NCBI RefSeq assembly: GCF_004217145.1
Contig: NZ_SHKR01000003.1
Coordinates: forward strand, 1 to 64,000
DNA from: Kribbella rubisoli
Lineage (GTDB): Bacteria > Actinomycetota > Actinomycetes > Propionibacteriales > Kribbellaceae
DNA: 64,000 nucleotides
Reading direction: 5' to 3'
A program made the position numbers and the translations under genes. Under the pieces are notes generated by a model. The model ran no database searches. It was given only the letters and a program-made list of their open reading frames with translations, and was not told where the DNA came from. Shown one piece after another: positions 34,491 through 43,499 of the stretch (positions are counted from its first letter, which is position 1; each line of letters begins with the position of its first letter).

Positions 34491-34510
34491 TTCACAATGC
34501 TGTCCGTGAA
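34491..34510. promoter_or_regulatory. Candidate LysR binding site
   Basis: TTCAC-N10-GTGAA, with 5-bp perfect arms, lies in the 78-bp gap between the LysR gene and the DMT gene it probably regulates. Confidence 0.4.
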
Positions 34511-34554
34511 GCCGTGATGGACGTGAACGGTCTACTGGTCCGACCATCGATGTC

Positions 34555-35472
34555 GTGGGACGCCTCTTCTGCCTTCTTTCCGCCGCCACCTTCGGGGTCA
34601 TGGCCGTGTTCGGCAAGCTCGCGTACGACGCGGGTGTGTCGGTCGACGCGCTGTTGCTGGTCCGCTTCGGCCTCGCCGGCGGGCTGCTGCTGATCGTTGC
34701 GCTCGCCCGCGGTTCACTGCGCAACCTGCCGCGACGGGCGGTGCTGACAGGGTTGGGCATGGGTGTGTTCGGCTACGCGGCGCAGTCCGGTCTGTACTTC
34801 TCCGCGCTCGCGCGACTGGATGCGTCGCTGGTCGCGTTGATCCTGTACCTGTATCCGATCCTGGTGATGGTCGCGGCGATCGCACTGCGCCAGGAGCGGG
34901 CGTCGCGCCGGCGCGTCTGGGCGTTGGCGACCGCGCTGGTCGGGATCGGGTTGGTGCTGAGCGGGGCGCTTTCCGGGCAGTTCGACGTGCTGGGTGTGCT
35001 GTTGGCGTTGGGGGCACCAATCGTTTACACCGGGTACATCCTCGTCGGCGATTCGCTGACGGCCGACGTACCGCCGCTGGCGTTGACTGCGCTGGTGTGC
35101 ACAGGGGCCTTCGGCACCTTTCTTGTTCTCGGGCTGTTCCGGGGCGTCGATCTCGGCTTCGCGCCCATCGGATGGCTGTGGCTGGCGGCGGTGGCGTTGA
35201 TCAGTACGGTCGCCGCGATTCTGTTCTTCTTCGCGGGGATGGCGCGGGTCGGTCCGTCGGTCGCGTCGATCCTGTCGATCTTCGAGCCGGTGGTGACGGT
35301 GGGCGCGGCGGCTGTGGTGTTCGGGGAACAGCTCAGCGCTACCCAATGGATCGGCGGCGCGCTGGTGCTTTCCGCCGTACTCATCGTGCAGTGGCGCCCG
35401 CACCCGAGTCAGCAATCGTTGCCGGAACTTTCGCGGACTTCGCCGGAGGCGACGGCAGACTTGACGGTATGA
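34555..35472 (+). CDS. EamA/DMT-family transporter
   Basis: 305 residues from a GTG start, with about ten hydrophobic segments in two EamA repeats. The first covers residues 1-135 (GVMAVFGKLAYDAGVS, YFSALARLDASLVALIL). The second covers ~145-285 (GAPIVYTGYILVGDSL, FAGMARVGPSVASILSIFEP). The repeated sequence motif with a late ...SIFEPVVTVG is typical of metabolite exporters such as RhaT/YdcZ-like. The stop overlaps the downstream lipoprotein gene by 4 bp. Substrate unknown. Confidence 0.88.
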   Translation: MGRLFCLLSAATFGVMAVFGKLAYDAGVSVDALLLVRFGLAGGLLLIVALARGSLRNLPRRAVLTGLGMGVFGYAAQSGLYFSALARLDASLVALILYLYPILVMVAAIALRQERASRRRVWALATALVGIGLVLSGALSGQFDVLGVLLALGAPIVYTGYILVGDSLTADVPPLALTALVCTGAFGTFLVLGLFRGVDLGFAPIGWLWLAAVALISTVAAILFFFAGMARVGPSVASILSIFEPVVTVGAAAVVFGEQLSATQWIGGALVLSAVLIVQWRPHPSQQSLPELSRTSPEATADLTV

Positions 35473-36500
35473 GCCGGATGGCGTGGGCGGGAGTCGTCGC
35501 GTTCGTGACGACGGCCGCGATCGGTTGCACCACCGATGACGCGGTACCCCCTGCGCCGCCTGCGACCGCGACCTCCCCGACGCCCACCACGTCATCCGTC
35601 TCAACTGCGCCGCCTACCCCCACTTCTCAGCCCGCTCCGGCCAACCCTGTTTCGTTGCAGGCGTTGATGACGAAGAAGTACAACGGCGGGGCTTTGAAGC
35701 TGGAGCGCGTGCTCGCACGCAATCCGGCGTACACCCGCTACCACGTCAGCTATCGCAGCGGATTTTTGACAATCTCCGGAATCATGAACGTCCCTTCCAC
35801 ACCGGGCCCGCATCCGGCGCTCGTCCTCAACCACGGCTACATCGATCCCGCCGTCTACACGAACGGCCGCGGGCTGATGCGCGAGCAGGACTACCTCGCA
35901 CGCCGCGGGTACGTCGTCCTGCACACCGACTACCGCAACCACGCACAGTCCTCGAAGGACCCGAACGCGGAGCTCACCCTGCGCCTCGGCTACACCGAGG
36001 ACGCCATCAACGCCGTCCTCGCGCTCAAGACCTCGCAGTACGTCGATCCCGCGCGGATCGGGATGCTCGGCCGATCGATGGGCGGCGGCGTCACGTACAA
36101 CACGCTCGTCGCCCAACCAGGGTTGGTGAAAGCCGCCGTCGTGTTCGCGCCCGTCAGCTCGGATGCCGTCGACAACTTCAACCGCTGGACCCGACCGGAT
36201 CGCCCGCTCGCCACCCAGCTCCTGCGCCGGTACGGCGAACCGTCAAGCAAACCGGCCTTCTGGCGGAACCTGTCCGCGGTGAACTTCTTCGACCGCGTGA
36301 CCGAGCCCGTGCTGATCCATCATGGCGAGTCCGACTCGACCTGTCCGATCGCCTGGTCGCGCGAGAGCCTCGCCGCGCTGAAGGCAGCCGGGAAGAACGC
36401 GACGCTCTACACCTATCCCGGCGAGGAGCACGCGTTCGGCCCGGCCTGGCCGACCTCGATGGCGAGAACGGTCACCTTCTTCAACCAGCACGGGGTTTGA
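35469..36500 (+). CDS. Secreted lipoprotein alpha/beta-hydrolase (S9/prolyl-oligopeptidase type)
   Basis: 343 residues from the ATG at 35469, which overlaps the transporter stop. A signal peptide with lipobox TAAIGC (Cys20) is followed by a Thr/Pro/Ser-rich linker (~25-62). The hydrolase domain has HPALVLNHGYIDP as oxyanion loop, GMLGRSMGGGV (GxSxG, nucleophile Ser), HHGESDSTCP (Asp) and PGEEHAFGP (His). The three-residue triad and order are those of the prolyl oligopeptidase/dipeptidyl peptidase branch. It should be an extracytoplasmic peptidase or esterase. The 3' end converges with the methyltransferase gene, overlapping by 20 bp. Confidence 0.85.
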   Translation: MSRMAWAGVVAFVTTAAIGCTTDDAVPPAPPATATSPTPTTSSVSTAPPTPTSQPAPANPVSLQALMTKKYNGGALKLERVLARNPAYTRYHVSYRSGFLTISGIMNVPSTPGPHPALVLNHGYIDPAVYTNGRGLMREQDYLARRGYVVLHTDYRNHAQSSKDPNAELTLRLGYTEDAINAVLALKTSQYVDPARIGMLGRSMGGGVTYNTLVAQPGLVKAAVVFAPVSSDAVDNFNRWTRPDRPLATQLLRRYGEPSSKPAFWRNLSAVNFFDRVTEPVLIHHGESDSTCPIAWSRESLAALKAAGKNATLYTYPGEEHAFGPAWPTSMARTVTFFNQHGV

Positions 36501-37317
36501 TCGCGCTGACGGCGTACATCGTCAACGACATGTGAAACGCGCCGCGATCGGCTGCCTCGCCGAGAGTCTGCGCGAACGCTTCGGCCTCTTCCGGTGTGAT
36601 CACGCCGGCCTGCAACGAGGTCAGGTGCATCATGCCGACGAATCCTTGCCGTGCGCCCTCTTGCGGCTCGAGCCAGGTCGCCGCCGTTTCGCCGGTGATC
36701 TCGAGGCCTGCGTCAGCGAGGAGACCGCGCAGTTGACGGCCGGAGTACGGGTTCGCGGATTCGCGGAGGAAGTAGCCGACCATCCGCTGCAGTACGTCGG
36801 GATCCGCCGGGTGGATGATCGCCGTACCCCAGTCGGTGTCGATGAGCACGATCCGGCCGCCAGGCCGCAGTACTCGTGCCATCTCTTTCACGACCGCGGC
36901 GGGATCGTCGACGTGCTGCAGGACTCGCTCCGAGCGCAGTGCATCGATCGACTGGTCCTCGAAAGGCAGCGCTTCGGCGTGACCCTCGACGTACTCGACG
37001 TCCGCACCGGCTGCCCGCCGTACCGCCTCGGCCCGCAGACCGGGACTCGGCTCGACACCGATGGCTCTGGCGCCCAGCTCGTGGAGCGCGACCACGTCCT
37101 CGCCGGTGCCCGAGCCGATGTCGACCGCCGTCTCCCCCGCGGTCGGCGCGAGCTGGTCGAGTGCCCACGATTTCAAGGTGCGTACGGCGGGCCGGGCCGC
37201 CATCTGGTCCAGGATGAACGCCTGCCGGTCGATGTTCTGATCGGCCACGTGCGCGGCCCGGAAACTGCCGCGCTCGGTGACGAACCCCGCCCCGCCCGGC
37301 ACTTCGGTATCGGTCAT
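36481..37317 (-). CDS. Class I SAM-dependent methyltransferase
   Basis: 278 residues from the ATG at 37317, preceded by GGGGGAGATC, a good ribosome site. The SAM-binding motif I is ETAVDIGSGTGEDVVALHE. It is followed by GVEPSPGLRAEAV (motif II), ALPFEDQSIDALRSERVLQHV (motif IV region) and LRPGGRIVLIDTDWGT (motif V). This is the UbiE/Coq5-like layout. The acceptor substrate is unknown. The longer open frame upstream of 37317 crosses into the neighbouring membrane protein gene and is not real. Confidence 0.85.
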   Translation of the reverse strand: MTDTEVPGGAGFVTERGSFRAAHVADQNIDRQAFILDQMAARPAVRTLKSWALDQLAPTAGETAVDIGSGTGEDVVALHELGARAIGVEPSPGLRAEAVRRAAGADVEYVEGHAEALPFEDQSIDALRSERVLQHVDDPAAVVKEMARVLRPGGRIVLIDTDWGTAIIHPADPDVLQRMVGYFLRESANPYSGRQLRGLLADAGLEITGETAATWLEPQEGARQGFVGMMHLTSLQAGVITPEEAEAFAQTLGEAADRGAFHMSLTMYAVSAIKPRAG

Positions 37318-37382
37318 GCTGATCTCCCCCTTCAGTACGCCGAGCGTAGTGCCGGCCGGGGCCGGTCTCATGGCCATCCTCA

Positions 37383-38069
37383 TTATGGAAGGGGCTGCCA
37401 CACGTCGTCGCGCATCCGGAGAATCGCCCACCCCACCGCGGCGAATCCGACGGCCTCCAGACCCCAGCCGATCAGGTCGAGCGTGTGACTGCTGACGATG
37501 ACCGCGGCCACGAAATGGATCGGCTGCGAGACCAGCACCGCGATCGCGGCCCAGCGCGGACCGACGTGGGAGCGCCACATAGCGATGCCGAGCAGGATCG
37601 TGCCGAGGACGTGACCGATCACGAAGACGAAGCCGGCCATGTTCATCGAGCCGTGCGTGATGTCGGCGGCCTTCGCGATCGACGCCGGGTCGAGTCCCGC
37701 CGTACCCGCGGACCAGGTGAACACATCGCTCGACGCGGTCCACGGCAGGGACAGGTACCCCGCGACCATCAGGACGACCGCGACCGCGGTCAGCCAAGGC
37801 GTACTGCGCCGCGTCAGCCGGCCGACGAAGTACACGCCGGGCACCAGCGTCAGGAACGCGATGTAGCCGAGCCACAGCACGAACGAACTGCGATCGAGAT
37901 TGTCGACAATCTTATTGACGATTGTCGGAACGTCGTCAGTTGTGTTGTAGGGCAGGAAGTACCGCAGCAACGCCAGCGCTGCCGGGCCGATCGGAAGGAT
38001 CAGGGCGGCCGTCCATCGCCACAGCGGGCGGATGTCCGCATGCGTCGTAGGCGTCATTGTTTGCGTCAT
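37383..38069 (-). CDS. DUF4386-like integral membrane protein
   Basis: 228 residues with about six hydrophobic segments (RWTAALILPIGPAALALLRY, WLGYIAFLTLVPGVYFVG, AVAVVLMVAGYLSLPW, GFVFVIGHVLGTILLGIAMW). The even spacing and Pro/Gly-rich loops resemble DUF4386-type proteins of Actinobacteria and Bacilli. Its start overlaps the stop of the upstream 114-residue membrane protein by 4 bp, so they are made together. Function unknown. Confidence 0.7.
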   Translation of the reverse strand: MTQTMTPTTHADIRPLWRWTAALILPIGPAALALLRYFLPYNTTDDVPTIVNKIVDNLDRSSFVLWLGYIAFLTLVPGVYFVGRLTRRSTPWLTAVAVVLMVAGYLSLPWTASSDVFTWSAGTAGLDPASIAKAADITHGSMNMAGFVFVIGHVLGTILLGIAMWRSHVGPRWAAIAVLVSQPIHFVAAVIVSSHTLDLIGWGLEAVGFAAVGWAILRMRDDVWQPLP

Positions 38070-38410
38070 CGCGCACCTGCCAGCTCACGCCGCGGCAGCA
38101 GCACCGCAACTACGCCGACGATCGTCGCTCCGACTCCGACACCGGCCGCGACAACCGCGGCGGCGGGTACGTCGGAGGCGAAGAAGGCCGGCACCGCCAG
38201 CAGCGCGGACGCGATCCGCAGGGTGATCAGCGGAGCGAGCGCCCACCGCTTCCCGCGCCAGGCGAGTCCCACCAGCACCAGGCTAAGCAGCCCGATCACG
38301 GCGGAACCGATGGCGATGCTCATCGGCGGGTGATCCCCGTCCGTCGTCAACGGCGTGGCCAGATCCGCCACGCCGAGCAGTCCGAGCAGAACCAACCCGA
38401 ACTTATTCAT
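38066..38410 (-). CDS. Small multi-pass membrane protein
   Basis: 114 residues and four hydrophobic helices (FGLVLLGLLGVADLATPL, IGSAVIGLLSLVLVGLAW, LRIASALLAVPAFFAS, AAGVGVGATIVGVVAVLL), ending in a basic RRELAGAR tail. First of a two-gene unit with the DUF4386-like gene. It is divergent from the histidine kinase gene at 38568, which may sense a signal connected with these membrane proteins. No family is recognised. Confidence 0.7.
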   Translation of the reverse strand: MNKFGLVLLGLLGVADLATPLTTDGDHPPMSIAIGSAVIGLLSLVLVGLAWRGKRWALAPLITLRIASALLAVPAFFASDVPAAAVVAAGVGVGATIVGVVAVLLPRRELAGAR

Positions 38411-38567
38411 CTCATTACCCCCTCGTCAGTGTTTCCGATTGCCCAACCGTCGCTCGCCGGACGGGGGTCGGGCCTGGGCGTGCGCTCCCTCGTGCTCAGG
38501 CGGTTCCCCGCCCCGACCGGGATCCCGATCCCGAGACGCCGGGAACCTTTTGGCGCACACTTCGGGT

Positions 38568-40553
38568 ATGACGACCAACGCAGCGAGCCGACGGGGTCTT
38601 GTCGGCCTGCTCGCCGGCTTCGTGGTCGCCGAGGTCGCGGTCGCCGTCGGCTATCTCCTCGCGATCGGCTGGGGCTGGCACGAGATGGTCGACTCGTTCA
38701 TGGTGACCAACGGTTTGATGGCGCTGACGTTCGGTCTCTGCGGCGCCGTCATCGCGTGGTACCGGCCGTCCAACCCGATCGGCTGGCTCTTCCTCGCGGA
38801 CGGGATCGGCCATGCGACGACGCCGCTCGCCGCTGCGTTCGCGCAGTACCTCGCAGACAGCGGCGCCTCGGTCGGCGCGCAACGCGTGTTCGTCACGATC
38901 TCGATGGCCGCGTGGCCGTGGTCGATCGGGCTCTTCCTGCCGTTGGCGCTCCTGCTCTTCCCGACCGGCCGGCTGCTGTCGCCCCGCTGGCGCTGGGCTG
39001 CGATCGGTGTGGTCGCGACCTCCCCGCTGTTCGTGGTGGAGATGGTCGGCAGCGGTGATCCCGTCTCGCCCGGTCTACCGCGCGGCTACCTCGCGATCCC
39101 GTCGTACGACTCGTTGCAACCGCTCTGGACGGCGGCCGAGCTCCGCAACCTGGTCGCGATCCTGTTGGCGATCGTCTGCCTGACGATCCGCTATCGGCGT
39201 GCTGACGAAATGGGCCGACGGCAACTCTTGTGGTTGCTGCTGGCATCGGTGATCGCGATCCTGTTCGTGACACCGTGGGCCTTCGTTGCCGGTACGCCGA
39301 TCCTTGTATTGCTGGCGATTCCGCTGATCCCGATCTCGGTGGCGGTGGCAATCGTTCGCTATCAGCTGCTCGACATCCGGCTGGTTATCTCGCGTGCGCT
39401 GACGTGGGGTCTGTTGTCGTTGGTTGCTATTGGCGTCTACGCGGTACTGGTGGCGCTGCTCGACTCGCTGATCGCGTCGCAGGTCGGTCGGTCCGCGGCA
39501 GTCACGGTCTTTGTCGCGTTGATCATTGCGCCGGTTCTTCCCCGTTTGCAGCAGCTCGTCGATCGAGCGCTGTACGGCGACCGGCACGACCCGGCGCGCG
39601 TCGCCTCGCGGGTCGGCGAGCAGTTGTCCGCGGGGCTCCCCGGCGTTGTCGCTGCGATCCGCTCCGCGCTCCGTCTCCCGTACGCCGCGTTGACGGTCGA
39701 CGGCGAGGTGATCGCGGTCGACGGCACGCCGGGGGCCGTCGTACCGCTGGAGCTTTCGTACGGCGGGGAGGTTGTCGGATGGCTGGACATCGGAGTGCGA
39801 TCGGGCGAGTCCGGGCTGTCCTCCGCCGACCGCAGTGTGCTCGCGCTGGTCGCCGTACCGCTCGCTGTAGCCGTGCACGCGACCCGGTTGTCCGCCGAAC
39901 TGCAGTCCTCCCGCGAGAAACTCATCTCAGCCCGCGAAGAAGAACGCCGCCGCCTCCGCCGCGACCTCCACGACGGCCTGGGCCCCACCCTCACCGGCAT
40001 AGCCTTCTCCGCCGACGCAGTAGCCAACCTAATAACCCCCCAACCTCCCGACGCCTCGCGGGCTATCGACCTTCTGACGCGGCTGCGCGCGGATACGCGG
40101 ACTGCGATCGGCGATATCCGTCGGCTTGTGGACGATCTGCGGCCGCCCGCGTTGGACGAGCTCGGTCTGGTCGGGGCGTTGCGGCAGCGGGCTGATCAGA
40201 TGTCGTTCCGGGCCGACGGCGCCACGATTCACGTCGCGGTCTCGGCCAACGGGTTGCCGACGTTGCCGGCTGCGCTCGAGGTCGCGGCGTACCGCATCGC
40301 GACCGAGGCACTCACGAACGTCGTCCGGCACTCGCGTGCAACGTCCGCAGTACTCGCGCTCCGCTGTGGCAGCGACCTCGAGATCGAGGTGACCGACGAC
40401 GGCCCACCGAACGGCGCCTGGCACCCCGGCGTCGGCCTGCAAGCAATGCGCGAACGCGCCGCCGAACTCGGCGGCACCTTCAACGCCGGCCCAACCCCAA
40501 CCGGCGGTCTCGTCCGCGCCAGCTTCCCCCTCGCCCCGCTGGAGCCGCGATGA
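38568..40553 (+). CDS. NarL-type sensor histidine kinase (HisKA_3)
   Basis: 661 residues from the ATG at 38568; the longer frame upstream overlaps the divergent promoter. The N-terminal ~330 residues hold about nine hydrophobic segments, an integral membrane sensor. A GAF-like region follows (~345-440). The dimerisation helix reads EEERRRLRRDLHDGLGPTLT with phospho-His at 468. The HATPase domain ends with IEVTDDGPPNGAWHPGVGLQ and MRERAAELGGTF. The kinase should phosphorylate the response regulator encoded next (4-bp ATGA overlap). The signal is unknown. Confidence 0.88.
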   Translation: MTTNAASRRGLVGLLAGFVVAEVAVAVGYLLAIGWGWHEMVDSFMVTNGLMALTFGLCGAVIAWYRPSNPIGWLFLADGIGHATTPLAAAFAQYLADSGASVGAQRVFVTISMAAWPWSIGLFLPLALLLFPTGRLLSPRWRWAAIGVVATSPLFVVEMVGSGDPVSPGLPRGYLAIPSYDSLQPLWTAAELRNLVAILLAIVCLTIRYRRADEMGRRQLLWLLLASVIAILFVTPWAFVAGTPILVLLAIPLIPISVAVAIVRYQLLDIRLVISRALTWGLLSLVAIGVYAVLVALLDSLIASQVGRSAAVTVFVALIIAPVLPRLQQLVDRALYGDRHDPARVASRVGEQLSAGLPGVVAAIRSALRLPYAALTVDGEVIAVDGTPGAVVPLELSYGGEVVGWLDIGVRSGESGLSSADRSVLALVAVPLAVAVHATRLSAELQSSREKLISAREEERRRLRRDLHDGLGPTLTGIAFSADAVANLITPQPPDASRAIDLLTRLRADTRTAIGDIRRLVDDLRPPALDELGLVGALRQRADQMSFRADGATIHVAVSANGLPTLPAALEVAAYRIATEALTNVVRHSRATSAVLALRCGSDLEIEVTDDGPPNGAWHPGVGLQAMRERAAELGGTFNAGPTPTGGLVRASFPLAPLEPR

Positions 40554-41203
40554 CCATCCGTGTCGTGCTGGCAGACGACCATCCGGTGGTCCGGGCCGGC
40601 CTCGCAGCGCTCCTGACCTCGCTCCCCGGTATCGAGGTCGTCGGCGTCGCATCCACCGGCCGCGAGGCGGTCCGCGAGGTCATCACCAGCCGCCCCGACG
40701 TCGCCGTACTCGACCTCCAGATGCCCGACCTCGACGGCTTCGCCGCCACACGCGAACTAGCCCGATCAGCGCCGGACACCGCCGTACTCGTCCTCACCAT
40801 GTTCGAGGACGACGACTCGGTCTTCGCCGCCATGCGCGCCGGCGCCCGCGGCTACCTGGTCAAAGGCGCCGAGCAAGAAGAAATCGCCCGAGCCATCCGC
40901 GCCGTAGCCGCCGGCGAAGCCATCTTCGGCCCCGGCGTCGCCCGCCGCGTCCTCACCTTCTTCTCCGCCCCACCACCCGCCGACGACCCGTTCCCCGAAC
41001 TCACCACCCGAGAACGCCAGATCCTCGACCTGATCGCCGCCGGCCTCTCCAACCCCGCCATCGCCGACCGCCTGTCCCTGGCCTCCAAAACCGTAGCCAA
41101 CAACGTCTCCACCATCTTCACCAAACTAGGCATAGCCGACCGCTCCACCGCCATCATCCAAGCCCGCAACGCCGGCCTCGGCGAAGCTAACGACAGGAGG
41201 TAG
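40550..41203 (+). CDS. NarL/LuxR-family response regulator
   Basis: 217 residues. The receiver domain begins TIRVVLADDHPVVRAG, with the acidic pair Asp9/Asp10, phosphoacceptor Asp55 in AVLDLQMPDLDG, and Lys in LVKGAEQEE. The C-terminal LuxR helix-turn-helix is LTTRERQILDLIAAGLSNPA through ASKTVANNVSTIFTKLGI. It is translationally coupled to the kinase. The last residues EANDRR and the stop codon fall in the arm of an inverted repeat shared with the converging WYL gene. Confidence 0.9.
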   Translation: MTIRVVLADDHPVVRAGLAALLTSLPGIEVVGVASTGREAVREVITSRPDVAVLDLQMPDLDGFAATRELARSAPDTAVLVLTMFEDDDSVFAAMRAGARGYLVKGAEQEEIARAIRAVAAGEAIFGPGVARRVLTFFSAPPPADDPFPELTTRERQILDLIAAGLSNPAIADRLSLASKTVANNVSTIFTKLGIADRSTAIIQARNAGLGEANDRR

Positions 41204-41279
41204 TCGCCGATGCGGCCCTCATTCGCGCGTGGCCCGGCCGACGAAGCCGTGAATATGCCGACTACCTCCCGTCGTTAGC
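41186..41279. repeat. 21-bp inverted repeat spanning the ends of two convergent genes
   Basis: Arms 41186-41206 and 41259-41279 pair over 20 of 21 positions (GCTAACGAC...GGAGGTAGTCG), with a 52-nt loop. Each arm contains the 3' end of a coding gene: the response regulator ends ANDRR and the WYL protein ends ANDGR. The structure can form on either transcript, so it is probably a bidirectional terminator, possibly derived from a mobile inverted repeat. Confidence 0.7.
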
Positions 41280-42275
41280 AGAACCAATCGCGTTGAGGTA
41301 GCGGTTGCCGATGGTTTGGAGGTGGGTCAGGAGGTCGGGTGGGCCGTCGACGTGGAAGTCGAGGCCCAGCATGCCGATGTAGACGGCGACGATTTCGAGG
41401 GAGTCGGCGCCGGTGACGAGGACGCAGGTGTGGTCGTCGACGGATTCGACGACGCCTACGGCGGCGTGGATGCGCGAGAGGACTTCCTCGGCGGGGGCGT
41501 CGACGGTGATGCGGGCGTGGACCTTCCAGCCGGTGGTCGCGACGTCGCGCAGTACGAAGTCGGTGTAGTCGTCACCCGGCATCGGACGGGCCCGGTAGCG
41601 GCGACCTGTTGCCATCCGCAACGACATCCAGTCGACGCGGTAGGTCCGCCACGCTGATTGCTCGTCCCGCGCCACGAGGTACCAGTAGCGCTGCCAGCTC
41701 ACCAGACGGTAGGGCTCGACGAGGATCGGCAGGTCCTGCACGACGCCGGATCCGGCCCCGCGGGTCGGGCTTCCCGCAGCTACGGCGTACTCGAACCGCA
41801 GGTAGTGCTCGTCGCGAATGCAGGCCGCGATCGTCGCCAGTACGGCGGGATCGATCTCGGGATCCGCCACGTTCGAACCGGTGTTGTCGGGACCCTTCTC
41901 CATCGCGCGGTGGATCGCGTTGACCTGGCGCTGGAGACGATGCGGGAGGACCTGTTCGAGCTTGGTCAGCGCACGCGTACTGCTCTCCGCCATCCCCATC
42001 ACCCCGGCGCCGGTGCGCAGGCCGACCGCGACGGCGACTGCCTCCTCGTCGTCGAGCAGCAACGGCGGAAGCTTCGCGCCGACGCCGAGCTGGTAGTGAC
42101 CGGACGGGCCGCGGGTCGCGTCGACTGGGTACCCGAGCTCGCGGAGCCGGTCGATGTCGTTGCGGATCGTCCGCGTCGTCACCTCGAGCCGTTCGGCCAG
42201 CTCAGTGCCGGTCCAGGCCGGCCGCGTCTGCAGCAGAGCGAGCAGGCTCAGGAGGCGCTGCGAAGTCTCGAGCAA
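41262..42275 (-). CDS. WYL/YafY-family transcriptional regulator
   Basis: 337 residues from a TTG start with GGGAGA at good spacing. The N-terminal DeoR-like helix-turn-helix reads TELAERLEVTTRTIRNDIDR and LRELGYPVDATRG. A WYL domain follows (ILVEPYRLVSWQRYWYLVAR, VDWMSLRM), and a C-terminal WCX-type extension is seen near 240-320. WYL domains bind nucleic acid or small ligands. It is divergent from an epoxide hydrolase gene across 54 bp containing an inverted repeat, so it probably controls that gene. Confidence 0.85.
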   Translation of the reverse strand: MLETSQRLLSLLALLQTRPAWTGTELAERLEVTTRTIRNDIDRLRELGYPVDATRGPSGHYQLGVGAKLPPLLLDDEEAVAVAVGLRTGAGVMGMAESSTRALTKLEQVLPHRLQRQVNAIHRAMEKGPDNTGSNVADPEIDPAVLATIAACIRDEHYLRFEYAVAAGSPTRGAGSGVVQDLPILVEPYRLVSWQRYWYLVARDEQSAWRTYRVDWMSLRMATGRRYRARPMPGDDYTDFVLRDVATTGWKVHARITVDAPAEEVLSRIHAAVGVVESVDDHTCVLVTGADSLEIVAVYIGMLGLDFHVDGPPDLLTHLQTIGNRYLNAIGSANDGR

Positions 42276-42289
42276 ATCAATCTCCCAAT

Positions 42290-42308
42290 TAGGAATCTAA
42301 TGTTCCTA
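42290..42308. promoter_or_regulatory. Candidate WYL-regulator operator
   Basis: TAGGAA-N7-TTCCTA, perfect 6-bp arms, lies 15 bp from the WYL start codon and 22 bp from the ATG of the epoxide hydrolase gene. Its position between divergent genes suggests it controls both. Confidence 0.45.
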
Positions 42309-42329
42309 TACGGATTCTACGGTAAACCC

Positions 42330-43460
42330 ATGAGCACAAACGAGAGCATCCAGTCCTTCACCGTCAAGATCGACCAGGCCGACCTGGACGACCTGCAGGC
42401 CCGCCTCGCACGGACCCGGCTGCCCGAGGCCGCTCCCGGCGACGACTGGGACCTCGGCACCCCGAACCACTACCTCCGCGAGATGGTCGACCACTGGCAG
42501 GACGGGTTCGACTGGCGTGAGCAGGAGGCGCGGATGAACGAGTTCCCGCACTACCTCACCGAGATCGACGGCCAGAACGTCCACTTCATCCACGTACCGT
42601 CCCCGGTCGAGGGCGCGACGCCGCTGCTCCTGCTGCACACCTACCCCGGCTCGTTCGTCGACTTCCTCGACATGATCGGCCCGCTGACCGACCCCGCGTC
42701 GTACGGCGAATCTTCCTCAGACGCCTTCTCCGTCGTAGTGCCGTCGATGCCGGGCTTCGCGTTCAGCACGCCGCTCGTCGACCGCGGCTGGACGATGGCC
42801 CGGGTGGCGCGGACGTACGACACGCTGATGCGACGGCTGGGCTACGAGTCGTACGGCGCCCACGGGTCCGACGGCGGCGCGATGATCTCGCGTGAACTCG
42901 GCGTACTGAACCCGGAAGGTTTCCTCGGGCTGCATGTGCTGCAACTGTTCTCGTTCCCGTCGGGCGACCCGGCCGAGTTCGAGAAGTTCACGCCGGAGGA
43001 CTACGCGGCGCTGGAGCACCTGAAGTGGTTCCAGTCGGTCGGCGGGTACAACGCGATCAACTCGACCCGCCCACAGACGGTTGCCGTCGGCATCTCCGAC
43101 TCCCCGGTCGGGCAACTCGCCTGGAACGAACTCTTCAACAGCTTCGGCAACGGCACCAGCCTGGTCAGCCGCGACCAGATCCTGACCGAGGTCTCGCTGT
43201 ACTGGTTCACCAACACCTCAGCCGCCGCCGGCCGCTACCACTACGAGGAAGCCCACGCAGGCACCGAGCCTCAGCTCAACCACGCTCCGACCGGCGTCGC
43301 CGTCTTCGCCGACGACTTCAAGACGATCCGCCCGCTGGCGGACCGCGACAACACCAACATCGTCCACTGGTCCAACTTCAAGGACGGCGGCCACTACGCT
43401 GCCCTCGAACGCCCGGACGATGTCACCGCCGACCTCCGGAAGTTCTTCGGCAACCTGTGA
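42330..43460 (+). CDS. Epoxide-hydrolase-family alpha/beta hydrolase
   Basis: 376 residues from the ATG at 42330; an in-frame ATG at 42300 is less likely because it lies within the operator. The N-terminal EHN lid domain has DDLQARLARTRLP and NHYLREMVDHWQDGFDWREQE. The oxyanion motif is LLLHTYPGSFVDF (HxxPG type). The nucleophile region is YGAHGSDGGAMIS with Asp. The late NFKDGGHYAALERP provides the catalytic His. This is the microsomal-like epoxide hydrolase layout. No signal peptide. Followed by a clear terminator. Confidence 0.88.
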   Translation: MSTNESIQSFTVKIDQADLDDLQARLARTRLPEAAPGDDWDLGTPNHYLREMVDHWQDGFDWREQEARMNEFPHYLTEIDGQNVHFIHVPSPVEGATPLLLLHTYPGSFVDFLDMIGPLTDPASYGESSSDAFSVVVPSMPGFAFSTPLVDRGWTMARVARTYDTLMRRLGYESYGAHGSDGGAMISRELGVLNPEGFLGLHVLQLFSFPSGDPAEFEKFTPEDYAALEHLKWFQSVGGYNAINSTRPQTVAVGISDSPVGQLAWNELFNSFGNGTSLVSRDQILTEVSLYWFTNTSAAAGRYHYEEAHAGTEPQLNHAPTGVAVFADDFKTIRPLADRDNTNIVHWSNFKDGGHYAALERPDDVTADLRKFFGNL

Positions 43461-43467
43461 AATCCCG

Positions 43468-43498
43468 CGGACCGGCTCGCTGTGTGCGAGCCGGTCCG
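43468..43498. terminator. 13-bp stem-loop terminator
   Basis: Perfect arms 43468-43480 (CGGACCGGCTCGC) and 43486-43498 with a TGTGT loop lie between convergent genes ending at 43460 (+) and 43500 (-). Confidence 0.8.
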
Positions 43499-43499
43499 T

